Shown: piece by piece, positions 1 through 5,230 of the stretch
Numbering within the stretch: position 1 is the first letter of the stretch
Layout: each line of letters opens with the position of its first letter
NCBI GenBank assembly: GCA_044360485.1
Contig: JBIKKG010000196.1
Location: 1-6,689, forward strand
DNA length: 6,689 nt
Direction: 5' to 3'
From: UBA4615 sp044360485
GTDB lineage: Bacteria > Pseudomonadota > Gammaproteobacteria > Burkholderiales > Burkholderiaceae_E
Position numbers and translations under genes: made by a program
The notes under the pieces: generated by a model
The model's input: the letters and a program-made list of their open reading frames with translations, nothing else
What the model was told of the DNA's origin: nothing
Databases searched by the model: none

Positions 1-99
1 GGATGAGCAGGTGTTTCGTCGTGGCAGGATGCGCCGCAAGCCCGCCCTGGACCATCGGCCCCCTGACTCGCCACGTTTCCCTCCATCCCTGAAGACGCC
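1..99. other. Leader upstream of denD-like gene; no gene recognised
   Basis: No recognisable gene. The + frame beginning at base 2 is open for 33 codons and stops at 101-103, giving an ATGA overlap with the next gene's start. It could therefore be the 3' end of an upstream co-transcribed gene. However, the residues are rich in Arg and Pro and match no family I know, and a chance open frame of this length is expected at this GC content. The ribosome binding site for the next gene is weak (GAAGA at 91-95). No clear promoter or terminator is visible. Confidence 0.3.
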
Positions 100-1098
100 A
101 TGAATATTCTGATCACCGGAGGCGCCGGTTTTCTGGGCCAGCAGCTGATTGCCCGCATCCTGTCCCAGGGCGGCCTCAGGCTTGCCGAGGGCCACGCAAC
201 GCGCACCGAACCGATCGGTCGCATCACCTGTTTCGACCAGGGCCTGGGAAACCTGCAGGATCCGCGCGTGCACAATGTGGCCGGCGATATCGCCGATGCC
301 GCACAGGTGAGCGCGCTGGTCGATCGGGATACGGGCGTTGTGGTGCACCTGGCTGCGGTGGTCAGCGGCACTGCAGAAGCTGATTTCGATCTGGGCTTGC
401 GGGTCAATGTGGACGGGACGCGCGCATTGCTGCAAGCCTGTCGCACGGCGGGCCACGTGCCAAGGCTGCTCTTTTCAAGTTCCATCGCGGTGTTTGGAGG
501 CGACCTGCCCTCGGTGGTCACCGATGCCACCACGCCCACGCCCCAGGGCTCGTACGGCATCCAGAAGCTGATCGGCGAGTTGCTGGTGCAGGACTACAGC
601 CGCAAGGGCATCATCGATGGACGTTCGGTGCGCATTCCGACGGTTGTGGTCAGGCCGGGGCGGCCTAATGGCGCAGCCTCCGGGTTCGCGTCGGGCATCG
701 TGCGCGAGCCGCTCTCGGGGCTCGATGCCGTCCTGCCTGTGTCGCCCGACACTGAAATGTGGCTCGCCTCGCCGCGCGCCGTGGTCACCATGCTGCTGCG
801 TGCGCTCGAGTTGTCCGCGCAGGACTGGGGATGGCAGCGCAGCCTGAACCTGCCTGGCCTCACCGCCTCGATGCACGAAGAAATCGCTGCAGTCAAAGCC
901 GCGGCTGGAGAAGCGGTCGCCGCGCGCATCCGTTATCAGCCTGACGAGCAAGTGATTCGACTGGTGCGGACCTGGGCAGCACGGTTCGATACATCACGTG
1001 CCCATGCGATGGGGTTTGAGGCCGATGCCGACTTTGCATCGATCGTCAGGGCCTATATCGAGGACAACCCCGGCGCGCTGGCCGGCATCTCACGCTAG
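100..1098 (+). CDS. denD: NAD-dependent epimerase/dehydratase family protein, probable D-erythronate dehydrogenase
   Basis: This 332-residue protein has the extended short-chain dehydrogenase (epimerase) fold. An N-terminal Rossmann motif GGAGFLG lies at residues 7-13, a conserved HLAAVVSG stretch at 83-90, a serine cluster at 126-128, and the catalytic YxxxK at Tyr152/Lys156. The segment around 178-207 (RIPTVVVRPGRPN, then ASGFASGIVREPLSG) is the pattern I associate with the DenD subgroup. DenD oxidises D-erythronate to 2-oxo-D-erythronate with NAD+. In known pathways the OtnI, OtnK and OtnC enzymes then carry this on to dihydroxyacetone phosphate. None of those partners is in the window, so the substrate is inferred from family resemblance only; another sugar or sugar-acid dehydrogenase remains possible. 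The protein should be cytosolic, with no signal peptide. Length is normal for the family and no frameshift is seen. The ATG at 100 is placed directly before the Rossmann strand, as usual, though its ribosome binding site is weak. Confidence 0.8.
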   Translation: MNILITGGAGFLGQQLIARILSQGGLRLAEGHATRTEPIGRITCFDQGLGNLQDPRVHNVAGDIADAAQVSALVDRDTGVVVHLAAVVSGTAEADFDLGLRVNVDGTRALLQACRTAGHVPRLLFSSSIAVFGGDLPSVVTDATTPTPQGSYGIQKLIGELLVQDYSRKGIIDGRSVRIPTVVVRPGRPNGAASGFASGIVREPLSGLDAVLPVSPDTEMWLASPRAVVTMLLRALELSAQDWGWQRSLNLPGLTASMHEEIAAVKAAAGEAVAARIRYQPDEQVIRLVRTWAARFDTSRAHAMGFEADADFASIVRAYIEDNPGALAGISR

Positions 1099-1117
1099 CG
1101 CGGCCGCTGCGAGGGGA

Positions 1118-1123
1118 TACACT
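1118..1123 (+). promoter_or_regulatory. Possible -10 box of the rnpB promoter (TACACT)
   Basis: TACACT matches four of six positions of TATAAT and ends 7 bases before the first base of the P1 helix of RNase P RNA at 1131, the expected -10 to +1 distance. No convincing -35 hexamer lies about 17 bases upstream; that position falls on the stop codon of the preceding gene. The call therefore rests mostly on spacing and on the need for an rnpB promoter in this 32-base gap or the end of denD. Confidence 0.35.
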
Positions 1124-1130
1124 TCGGCGC

Positions 1131-1534
1131 GGAGCGGGTCGGACGATCGCCGGGGCAGCAATGCCCGGGAGGAAGGTCCGGACTCCGGCGGGCAGGGTGC
1201 TGGCTAACGGCCAGGCGCAGCAAGCGCATCCGCAAAGGTGCGCCCAAGGCGACGGACAGTGGCACAGAGAACAGACCGCCTAAGCGGTCGCGCAAGCGAT
1301 CGACGGCAAGGGTGAAACGGTGGGGTAAGAGCCCACCGCGCGGCTGGCGACAGTCGCGGCACGCCAAACCCCACCCGGAGCAACACCGAATAGGCACGCG
1401 CGCAGCTTCCAGGCTGCAGGACGCCCCTCCTAGCGTGCGGGTAGGTGGCTTGAGCCCCGGGGCAACCCGGGGCCTAGAGGAATGATCGTCAGCCGGGCAA
1501 CCGGCGCACAGAATCCGGCCTACAGACCCGCTCC
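1131..1534 (+). ncRNA. rnpB: RNase P RNA, bacterial type A
   Basis: This is the catalytic RNA of ribonuclease P, which removes 5' leaders from precursor tRNAs together with the small protein RnpA. The ends are set by a perfect 10-bp P1 helix: GGAGCGGGTC (1131-1140) pairs with GACCCGCTCC (1525-1534). Conserved landmarks follow in order: GAGGAAGGTCCGGACTCC (1169-1186) containing the P4 5' strand and its bulged U (1177); GGCAGGGTGCTGGCTAACGG; ACAGAGA (1264-1270); AAGGGTGAAACGG; GGTAAGAGCCCACCGCGCGGCTGG; CCACCCGGAGCAA; AATAGG; the L15 GGT that binds tRNA CCA (1440-1442); P18 closed by a GCAA tetraloop (stem 1454-1461/1466-1473); AGAGGAATGAT; and AGAATCCGGCC with the P4 3' strand (1514-1521). The length of about 404 nt is normal. 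Position 1175 is G where the near-universal sequence has A, and its partner 1520 is C, so pairing is kept. No U-rich terminator directly follows the RNA. Confidence 0.97.
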
Positions 1535-1567
1535 ACCTTCACCCCAATTCTGAGCATCATTTGTTAA

Positions 1568-1590
1568 GAGATTGATTCTTATCAATTCTC
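1568..1590. repeat. Imperfect inverted repeat, possible regulator site
   Basis: ATTGAT (1571-1576) and ATCAAT (1581-1586) form a 6-bp inverted repeat around TCTT. It is flanked by GAG (1568-1570) and CTC (1588-1590), which extend the symmetry with one unpaired base at 1587. The right half, CTTATCA, resembles half of a Fur box, but the left half aligns poorly to the 7-1-7 consensus. The protein that binds it, if any, is unknown. Confidence 0.4.
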
Positions 1591-1598
1591 GCCGCGTT

Positions 1599-1618
1599 TA
1601 CTGGATATTTATCCAGTC
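1599..1618. promoter_or_regulatory. LexA (SOS) box-like palindrome
   Basis: ACTGGATATTTATCCAGT (1600-1617) is a perfect 8-bp inverted repeat around TT. It fits the gammaproteobacterial and betaproteobacterial LexA operator layout CTGN-N8-NCAG with an AT-rich centre, here CTGG-N8-CCAG. From memory, the E. coli ruvA operator has the same CTGGATAT...ATCCAG form. It lies about 55 bp upstream of the -35 of the mraZ promoter, further than is usual for a repressor of that promoter. A hairpin terminator is unlikely because CTCCC, not a U-tract, follows. LexA binding is an inference from the motif. Confidence 0.5.
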
Positions 1619-1665
1619 TCCCGAAACACTCCTAAGTCCTTGTCCCGATTGGAAAAAATGCGCTT

Positions 1666-1692
1666 GGCCGCCTTGACCGCCTGCGGCCTTTT
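1666..1692 (+). terminator. Weak terminator-like hairpin downstream of rnpB
   Basis: GGCCGC (1666-1671) pairs with GCGGCC (1683-1688), leaving an 11-nt loop, and TTTT (1689-1692) follows. This could end rnpB transcription, but it sits about 130 nt beyond the mature RNA end, the U-tract is short, and the loop contains the -35 box of the mraZ promoter. An incidental structure is equally possible. Confidence 0.25.
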
Positions 1693-1701
1693 CCGTAAAG
1701 T
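1673..1701 (+). promoter_or_regulatory. Sigma70-type promoter of the dcw operon
   Basis: TTGACC (1673-1678, five of six matches to TTGACA) is followed after exactly 17 bp by TAAAGT (1696-1701, four of six matches to TATAAT). Transcription would start near 1708, giving a leader of about 87 nt before mraZ. This is where the mra promoter of other proteobacteria lies. Its -10 box coincides with the first of four MraZ-type repeats, which fits autorepression by MraZ. Confidence 0.6.
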
Positions 1702-1735
1702 GGGAAAAGGTGCAATAAAGTGTATTTAAGTGGGA
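1696..1735 (+). promoter_or_regulatory. MraZ-binding repeat array (four 10-bp units)
   Basis: Four contiguous 10-mers are in register: TAAAGTGGGA (1696), AAAGGTGCAA (1706), TAAAGTGTAT (1716) and TTAAGTGGGA (1726). Reduced to the core this is TGGGA-N5-TGCAA-N5-TGTAT-N5-TGGGA. The described E. coli MraZ operator consists of TGGGN repeats with 5-nt spacers, and the mollicute MraZ consensus is AAAGTG(T/G). The outer units match both descriptions well and the inner two are degenerate. The position, overlapping the -10 box and start region and directly upstream of mraZ, supports an autoregulatory operator. Confidence 0.75.
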
Positions 1736-1794
1736 GTGCTCTGTTACGGCATCCGTGCTGGCGGGCTTGAGTGGTGGTCGTGGGGGTAAGTGTG

Positions 1795-2223
1795 ATGTTT
1801 CAGGGGCGATCCGCGTTGGCATTGGATGCGAAGGGCCGCATGTCGGTCCCCACGCGCCATCGCGACGCCCTGACGCTGCAGTGCGAAGGGCGCTTGACCC
1901 TGACGCGCCACCCTGACGGTTGCCTGCTGCTCTATCCGCGTCCGGTCTGGGAGCAGGTGCGCGAGCGCATTGCTGCCTTGCCTTTGGCGGCGAGCGGCTG
2001 GAAGCGTTTTTTTCTGGGGAATGCGACCGATGTGGAACTTGACGGTACGGGGCGCGTGCTGATCGCTCCCGAACTGCGTCAGGCGGTGTCGCTGAACAAA
2101 GACGTCGTGCTGCTGGGCATGGGCGCCCACTTTGAAGTGTGGGATGCCGTGGTGCTGGCGGCCAGGGAAAACGAGGCGATTGCCGGGGGCATGCCCGAGG
2201 CGCTGTCCGGACTGTCGATTTAA
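1795..2223 (+). CDS. mraZ: Transcriptional regulator MraZ
   Basis: MraZ is a DNA-binding protein with a duplicated AbrB-like (SpoVT/MraZ) fold that forms ring-shaped oligomers and controls the dcw operon through its own promoter. The 142 residues are the standard length. The N-terminal motif FQGRSALALDAKGRMSVPTR (2-21) carries the first DxxGR (11-15). The second repeat has LDGTGRVLIAPELR with DxxGR at 83-87, and LLGMGAHFEVWD precedes the C-terminal helix. I chose the ATG at 1795 because MFQG is the family's usual N terminus and GGGGGT (1782-1787) is a good ribosome binding site. An in-frame GTG at 1771 would add eight atypical residues. It is the first gene of the cluster and lies just downstream of the matching operator repeats. 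It likely represses this operon, as shown in E. coli. Confidence 0.95.
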   Translation: MFQGRSALALDAKGRMSVPTRHRDALTLQCEGRLTLTRHPDGCLLLYPRPVWEQVRERIAALPLAASGWKRFFLGNATDVELDGTGRVLIAPELRQAVSLNKDVVLLGMGAHFEVWDAVVLAARENEAIAGGMPEALSGLSI

Positions 2224-2227
2224 GGGG
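2222..2227 (+). promoter_or_regulatory. Ribosome binding site of rsmH overlapping the mraZ stop codon
   Basis: AAGGGG begins inside the mraZ TAA stop and lies 5 bases before the TTG at 2233. It supports that rare start codon and suggests that rsmH translation is coupled to termination on mraZ. Confidence 0.6.
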
Positions 2228-2232
2228 CCGGC

Positions 2233-3186
2233 TTGACCGCGGCAGATCGTCAGGACGGCCATCAGCCCGTCATGTTGCAGGCGTGCCTGGAGGGCCTGGC
2301 GATCAGGCCCGACGGGGTGTATGTCGATGGCACCTTCGGGCGTGGCGGGCATTCGGCTCGCATCCTGGCGGCGCTTGGACCGCTGGGGCGCCTGGTGGCG
2401 ATCGATCGCGATCCGCAGGCGGTCGCGGTGGGGTTGGGTTGGTCGGATGCGCGGTTCCAGATCGTGCGGGCGCGCTTCTCGGAGTTGGAGGGTGTGCTTG
2501 ATGCCCTGGGCATCGGGCCGGTGAACGGGGTGTTGCTGGATCTGGGGGTGTCGTCGCCGCAGTTGGACGATGCGGCTCGCGGATTCAGCTTCAGACAGGA
2601 CGGGCCGCTCGACATGCGCATGGATCCGGCGCACGGCATGTCAGCAAGCGAGTGGTTGCACCAGGCGTCGGAACAGGACATTGCGGAGGCGCTGAAAGAT
2701 TATGGGGAAGAACGGTTTGCTGTTCCGATTGCAAAGGCGATTGCTGCTCGCTGCCGGGACGTCGGCGCCGACGCGCTGGGCACCACCGGAGAGCTTGCCG
2801 CTCTCGTGGCGGGCGTCGTCCGTCGCAGGCAAAAGAGGCCGGAGGTGGGCAAGGACCCGGCCACACGCACCTTTCAGGCTCTTCGGATTCTCGTCAATCA
2901 AGAGCTTGAGGAGCTCGCGCTCGTCCTCGATCGGATAGTCGCGCGCCTGGCGCCTGGCGGGCGCCTGGCAGTCATCAGTTTTCATTCTTTGGAAGATCGG
3001 ATGGTCAAGCAGTTCATCGTGCGCGAATCGGGTCGGCTGGCACGCCGCGATCCGATCACCGGTGCGCCGGTGCACGATGCGCCCCCGCGTCTTGAGGCGG
3101 TCGCTCGCGTGCTGCCTGATGACGACGAGATTCGGTTCAATCCGCGCGCCCGCTCGGCGGTGCTGCGTGTGGCGCAGCGAGTCTGA
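2233..3186 (+). CDS. rsmH: 16S rRNA (cytosine(1402)-N(4))-methyltransferase RsmH (MraW)
   Basis: RsmH transfers a methyl group from S-adenosylmethionine to N4 of C1402 in the decoding centre of 16S rRNA; the other methyl on that nucleotide is added by RsmI. It is cytosolic. The 317 residues show the family signature: HQPVML at 10-15, the SAM-binding loop VDGTFGRGGHS at 31-41, the acidic AIDRD at 56-60, LLDLGVSSPQLD at 101-112, GFSFRQDGPLDMRM at 117-130, the FQALRILVNQEL helix at 214-225, SFHSLEDR at 249-256 and a terminal NPRARSAVLR at 303-312. A TTG start at 2233 is chosen because the next ATG (2272, Met14) would cut through the conserved N-terminal HxPVML motif, and AAGGGG sits at a proper distance. 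The gene follows mraZ by 9 nt and is followed by ftsL after 3 nt, so it is read within the same operon. Confidence 0.96.
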   Translation: MTAADRQDGHQPVMLQACLEGLAIRPDGVYVDGTFGRGGHSARILAALGPLGRLVAIDRDPQAVAVGLGWSDARFQIVRARFSELEGVLDALGIGPVNGVLLDLGVSSPQLDDAARGFSFRQDGPLDMRMDPAHGMSASEWLHQASEQDIAEALKDYGEERFAVPIAKAIAARCRDVGADALGTTGELAALVAGVVRRRQKRPEVGKDPATRTFQALRILVNQELEELALVLDRIVARLAPGGRLAVISFHSLEDRMVKQFIVRESGRLARRDPITGAPVHDAPPRLEAVARVLPDDDEIRFNPRARSAVLRVAQRV

Positions 3187-3189
3187 TCC

Positions 3190-3498
3190 ATGGTCAAGCT
3201 GAACGTCCTGCTCGCCACGATGCTGATCACCTGCTCGCTGCTGCTGGTGACCTCGCAGCATCGCGCCCGCAAGGGGTTCATTGATCTGGAGCGGGCGCAG
3301 GCCATGGCCCGCAAACATGAAGTGGAGTGGCAGCAGTTGCTGCTCGACCAGACGCGACTTGCCAAGCATTCGCTGATCGACGCTGTGGCGCGACGCGACT
3401 TGAAAATGCAGCCGGTCAGCCCCGAACGCACGCTTTATCTGAACGCCCCGCAGACTGCGCAGCGCAGCACCGGGTCCCCGCAGTCCAAGGCGCGCTGA
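3190..3498 (+). CDS. ftsL: Cell division protein FtsL
   Basis: FtsL is a small bitopic inner-membrane protein that forms a complex with FtsB and FtsQ and activates the septal synthase FtsW-FtsI. The 102 residues begin with almost no cytoplasmic tail (MVK). A membrane segment rich in Leu, Ile, Val and Thr spans roughly 4-22, a basic stretch follows (HRARK, 24-28), and a helical region likely to be a coiled coil covers about 33-65. The Gln/Ser-rich C terminus looks disordered. Sequence conservation in FtsL is low, so the call depends on topology, size and position between rsmH and ftsI, where it always sits in this cluster. The start at 3190 lies 3 nt after the rsmH stop. It shares one tight transcript with its neighbours, with 1 nt to ftsI. 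Confidence 0.92.
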   Translation: MVKLNVLLATMLITCSLLLVTSQHRARKGFIDLERAQAMARKHEVEWQQLLLDQTRLAKHSLIDAVARRDLKMQPVSPERTLYLNAPQTAQRSTGSPQSKAR

Positions 3499-3499
3499 G

Positions 3500-5230
3500 A
3501 TGGCCCGACCCGTCAAGCTCACCCGCAATGCTTTGCTGACCACGAAGCTGCCGGCTTGGCGTTCGCGTTGCATGATGGGTCTGATGGCCATCGCGTTCCT
3601 GGCGCTAGCCGCGCGCGCAGTGTGGCTGCAAACATTCAGCAACGACTTCCTGCAGCAGCAGGGCAATTCCCGGTTCGTGCGTAATCTCGAAATTCCGGCT
3701 AATCGGGGCAAGATTGTTGACCGCACCGGCACCATGCTGGCAAGCAGTCTGCCGGCCAAGGCAGTCTGGGTGGACCCGGACGATGTCTCGGCCTCGCCCG
3801 AGCAGCGCCGTCAACTCGCCAAGCTCCTGGGGATGGATCTGCGCGAACTCAACCGCAAGCTCGCCGAAGACAAGAACTACGTTTACCTGAAGCGTCAGGT
3901 GGAGGCGAATGTGGCAGCGCAGGTCGCGGCCATGCGCATCCCGGGCGTGCATCTGCGCAACGAGTTCAAGCGCCACTACCCCGAAGGTGAGACCGTGGCC
4001 CATGTGGTCGGGTTCACCAATGTGGAAGATGCGGGGCAGGAAGGCTTCGAGCTCTCGCAGCAGCAGCGGCTTGCCGGCAAGCCTGGCAGTCGGCGAGTGA
4101 TCAAGGACAACTTGGGTCGCATCATCGAGCAGATCGGATCGGGGCGTGAGCCTCAGGATGGCGCCGACCTGTCCTTGTCAATCGATACCCGCATCCAGTT
4201 TCTGGCGCATAACGCGCTGCGCGATGCCGTGCGCGAACACAAGGCCAAAGCCGGCGCTGCGGTGGTGATCGACGTGCACACAGGCGAAGTGCTTGCCCTG
4301 TCCAACTGGCCCACCTACGACCCGAACAATCGTCTGCAGCTCACCGGCGCCCAACTGCGCAATCGGGTGCTGACCGACACCTATGAGCCCGGTTCCACCA
4401 TGAAGCCGTTCTCGATCGCCATGGCAATCGAACAGGGCAAGGTGAAGCCGACCTCGATGATCGATACCTCGCCCGGCAAGCTCACGATCGGCACCGCGAC
4501 CATTGGCGACACCCACACCTACGGGTTGCTGACCGTTGAGCAAGTGCTCCAGAAGTCGTCCAACGTCGGCACCGTCAAGATGGCGTTGCAACTGCCGCCG
4601 CAGCGCATGTGGGAAGGGTTCACTTCGCTCGGATTCGGTCAGGCGCCGCAGTTGGGCTTTCCCGGGGCCGTGGCAGGCCGGGTTCGCCCCCACAAGAGCT
4701 GGAAGCCGATCGAGCAGGCCACCATGTCCTATGGGCACGGGATTTCCGTGTCGCTCATTCAGATGGCTCGGGCTTACTCGGTATTCGCGCGCGACGGTGA
4801 ACTGATTCCGCTCACCATGTTGCGTCATGACGCCCCGGCCGAGGGTGTGCCCGTGTTCAAACCCGAAACTGCCATCGCCGTACGCCGGATGCTCGAAATG
4901 GCAGCAGGCCCGCAGGGCACTGCGCCGCTTGCACAAATTCCAGGCTATCGCGTCGGGGGCAAGACCGGAACCGCGCACAAGCAGGAAAACGGCGCTTATC
5001 AGAACAAATACATTGCATCGTTCGTGGGCTTGGCCCCTATCTCTCGCCCGCGGGTGATTGTCGCGGTCATGGTCGATGAGCCCTCTGCCGGCAAATACTA
5101 TGGTGGGCAGGTCGCTGCCCCGGTCTTCGCACGGATCACCGGCGAAACCTTGCGTGCATTGCGCGTGCAGCCGGATGCTCCGTTCGCCACGCTGATCCAG
5201 CCTGCCGATCCTGTGCGGGAGAGTCTGTGA
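3500..5230 (+). CDS. ftsI: Septal peptidoglycan transpeptidase FtsI (PBP3)
   Basis: FtsI is a class B penicillin-binding protein that cross-links septal peptidoglycan in the periplasm, working with the glycosyltransferase FtsW. The 576 residues are the usual length. After a short basic cytoplasmic tail there is one membrane helix (about 24-44). The non-catalytic pedestal domain follows, with the RGKIVDRTGTMLA motif at 69-81 and a second conserved patch at about 158-187 (HYPEGETVAHVVGF, then GQEGFE). The transpeptidase domain begins near 225. All three active-site motifs are intact: SxxK as Ser299-Thr-Met-Lys302, SxN as Ser353-Ser-Asn355, and KTG at 488-490 inside GGKTGTAHK. The cluster WKPIEQATMSYGHGISVS (401-418) is also typical. 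The ATG at 3500 is one base after the ftsL stop, and the stop codon overlaps the murE GTG start. It is the likely target of PBP3-directed beta-lactams such as aztreonam. Confidence 0.97.
   Translation: MARPVKLTRNALLTTKLPAWRSRCMMGLMAIAFLALAARAVWLQTFSNDFLQQQGNSRFVRNLEIPANRGKIVDRTGTMLASSLPAKAVWVDPDDVSASPEQRRQLAKLLGMDLRELNRKLAEDKNYVYLKRQVEANVAAQVAAMRIPGVHLRNEFKRHYPEGETVAHVVGFTNVEDAGQEGFELSQQQRLAGKPGSRRVIKDNLGRIIEQIGSGREPQDGADLSLSIDTRIQFLAHNALRDAVREHKAKAGAAVVIDVHTGEVLALSNWPTYDPNNRLQLTGAQLRNRVLTDTYEPGSTMKPFSIAMAIEQGKVKPTSMIDTSPGKLTIGTATIGDTHTYGLLTVEQVLQKSSNVGTVKMALQLPPQRMWEGFTSLGFGQAPQLGFPGAVAGRVRPHKSWKPIEQATMSYGHGISVSLIQMARAYSVFARDGELIPLTMLRHDAPAEGVPVFKPETAIAVRRMLEMAAGPQGTAPLAQIPGYRVGGKTGTAHKQENGAYQNKYIASFVGLAPISRPRVIVAVMVDEPSAGKYYGGQVAAPVFARITGETLRALRVQPDAPFATLIQPADPVRESL

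Larger units (their letters stand above)
1535..1794 (+). promoter_or_regulatory. rnpB-mraZ intergenic control region
   Basis: This 260-bp gap is clearly more AT-rich than its surroundings. In order it holds an imperfect inverted repeat (1568-1590), a perfect LexA-like dyad (1600-1617), a GC hairpin followed by TTTT (1666-1692), a -35/-10 promoter pair (1673-1701), four 10-bp repeats typical of MraZ sites (1696-1735), and a leader of roughly 87 nt before mraZ. No convincing protein gene is present on either strand. The only small open frame on the + strand with a plausible start that I noted is 23 codons long (1658-1729). Confidence 0.8.

Noticed and set aside
2..103. Open frame ending in an ATGA overlap with denD, possible end of an upstream gene
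   Set aside because: Only 33 codons are visible, with Arg/Pro-rich low-information sequence and no family match; kept only as a note on the leader.
1095..1397. Short open frames on both strands over the RNase P RNA region
   Set aside because: The region is fully accounted for by the structured RNA, whose conserved motifs and P1/P4 pairings are visible.
1570..1584. Fur box reading of the upstream inverted repeat
   Set aside because: Only the right half fits the TGATAATNATTATCA consensus; the left half matches about 3 of 7 positions.
1600..1617. Perfect dyad as a rho-independent terminator of rnpB
   Set aside because: The stem is AT-rich with a 2-nt centre and is followed by CTCCC rather than a T-run, so a DNA operator is the better reading.
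1771..1794. GTG at 1771 as the mraZ start, adding eight residues
   Set aside because: The extra residues (MVVVGVSV) are not part of the family, the ATG at 1795 gives the canonical MFQG start and 142-residue length, and GGGGGT is well placed for it.
1744..2634. Antisense open frame (296 codons) opposite mraZ and rsmH
   Set aside because: It mirrors two conserved genes, is rich in Arg, Gln and His, and has no domain signature.
2641..3759. Long antisense open frame (372 codons) opposite rsmH, ftsL and ftsI
   Set aside because: It lies opposite three well-supported genes and shows no recognisable motif; GC-rich codon bias produces such frames routinely.
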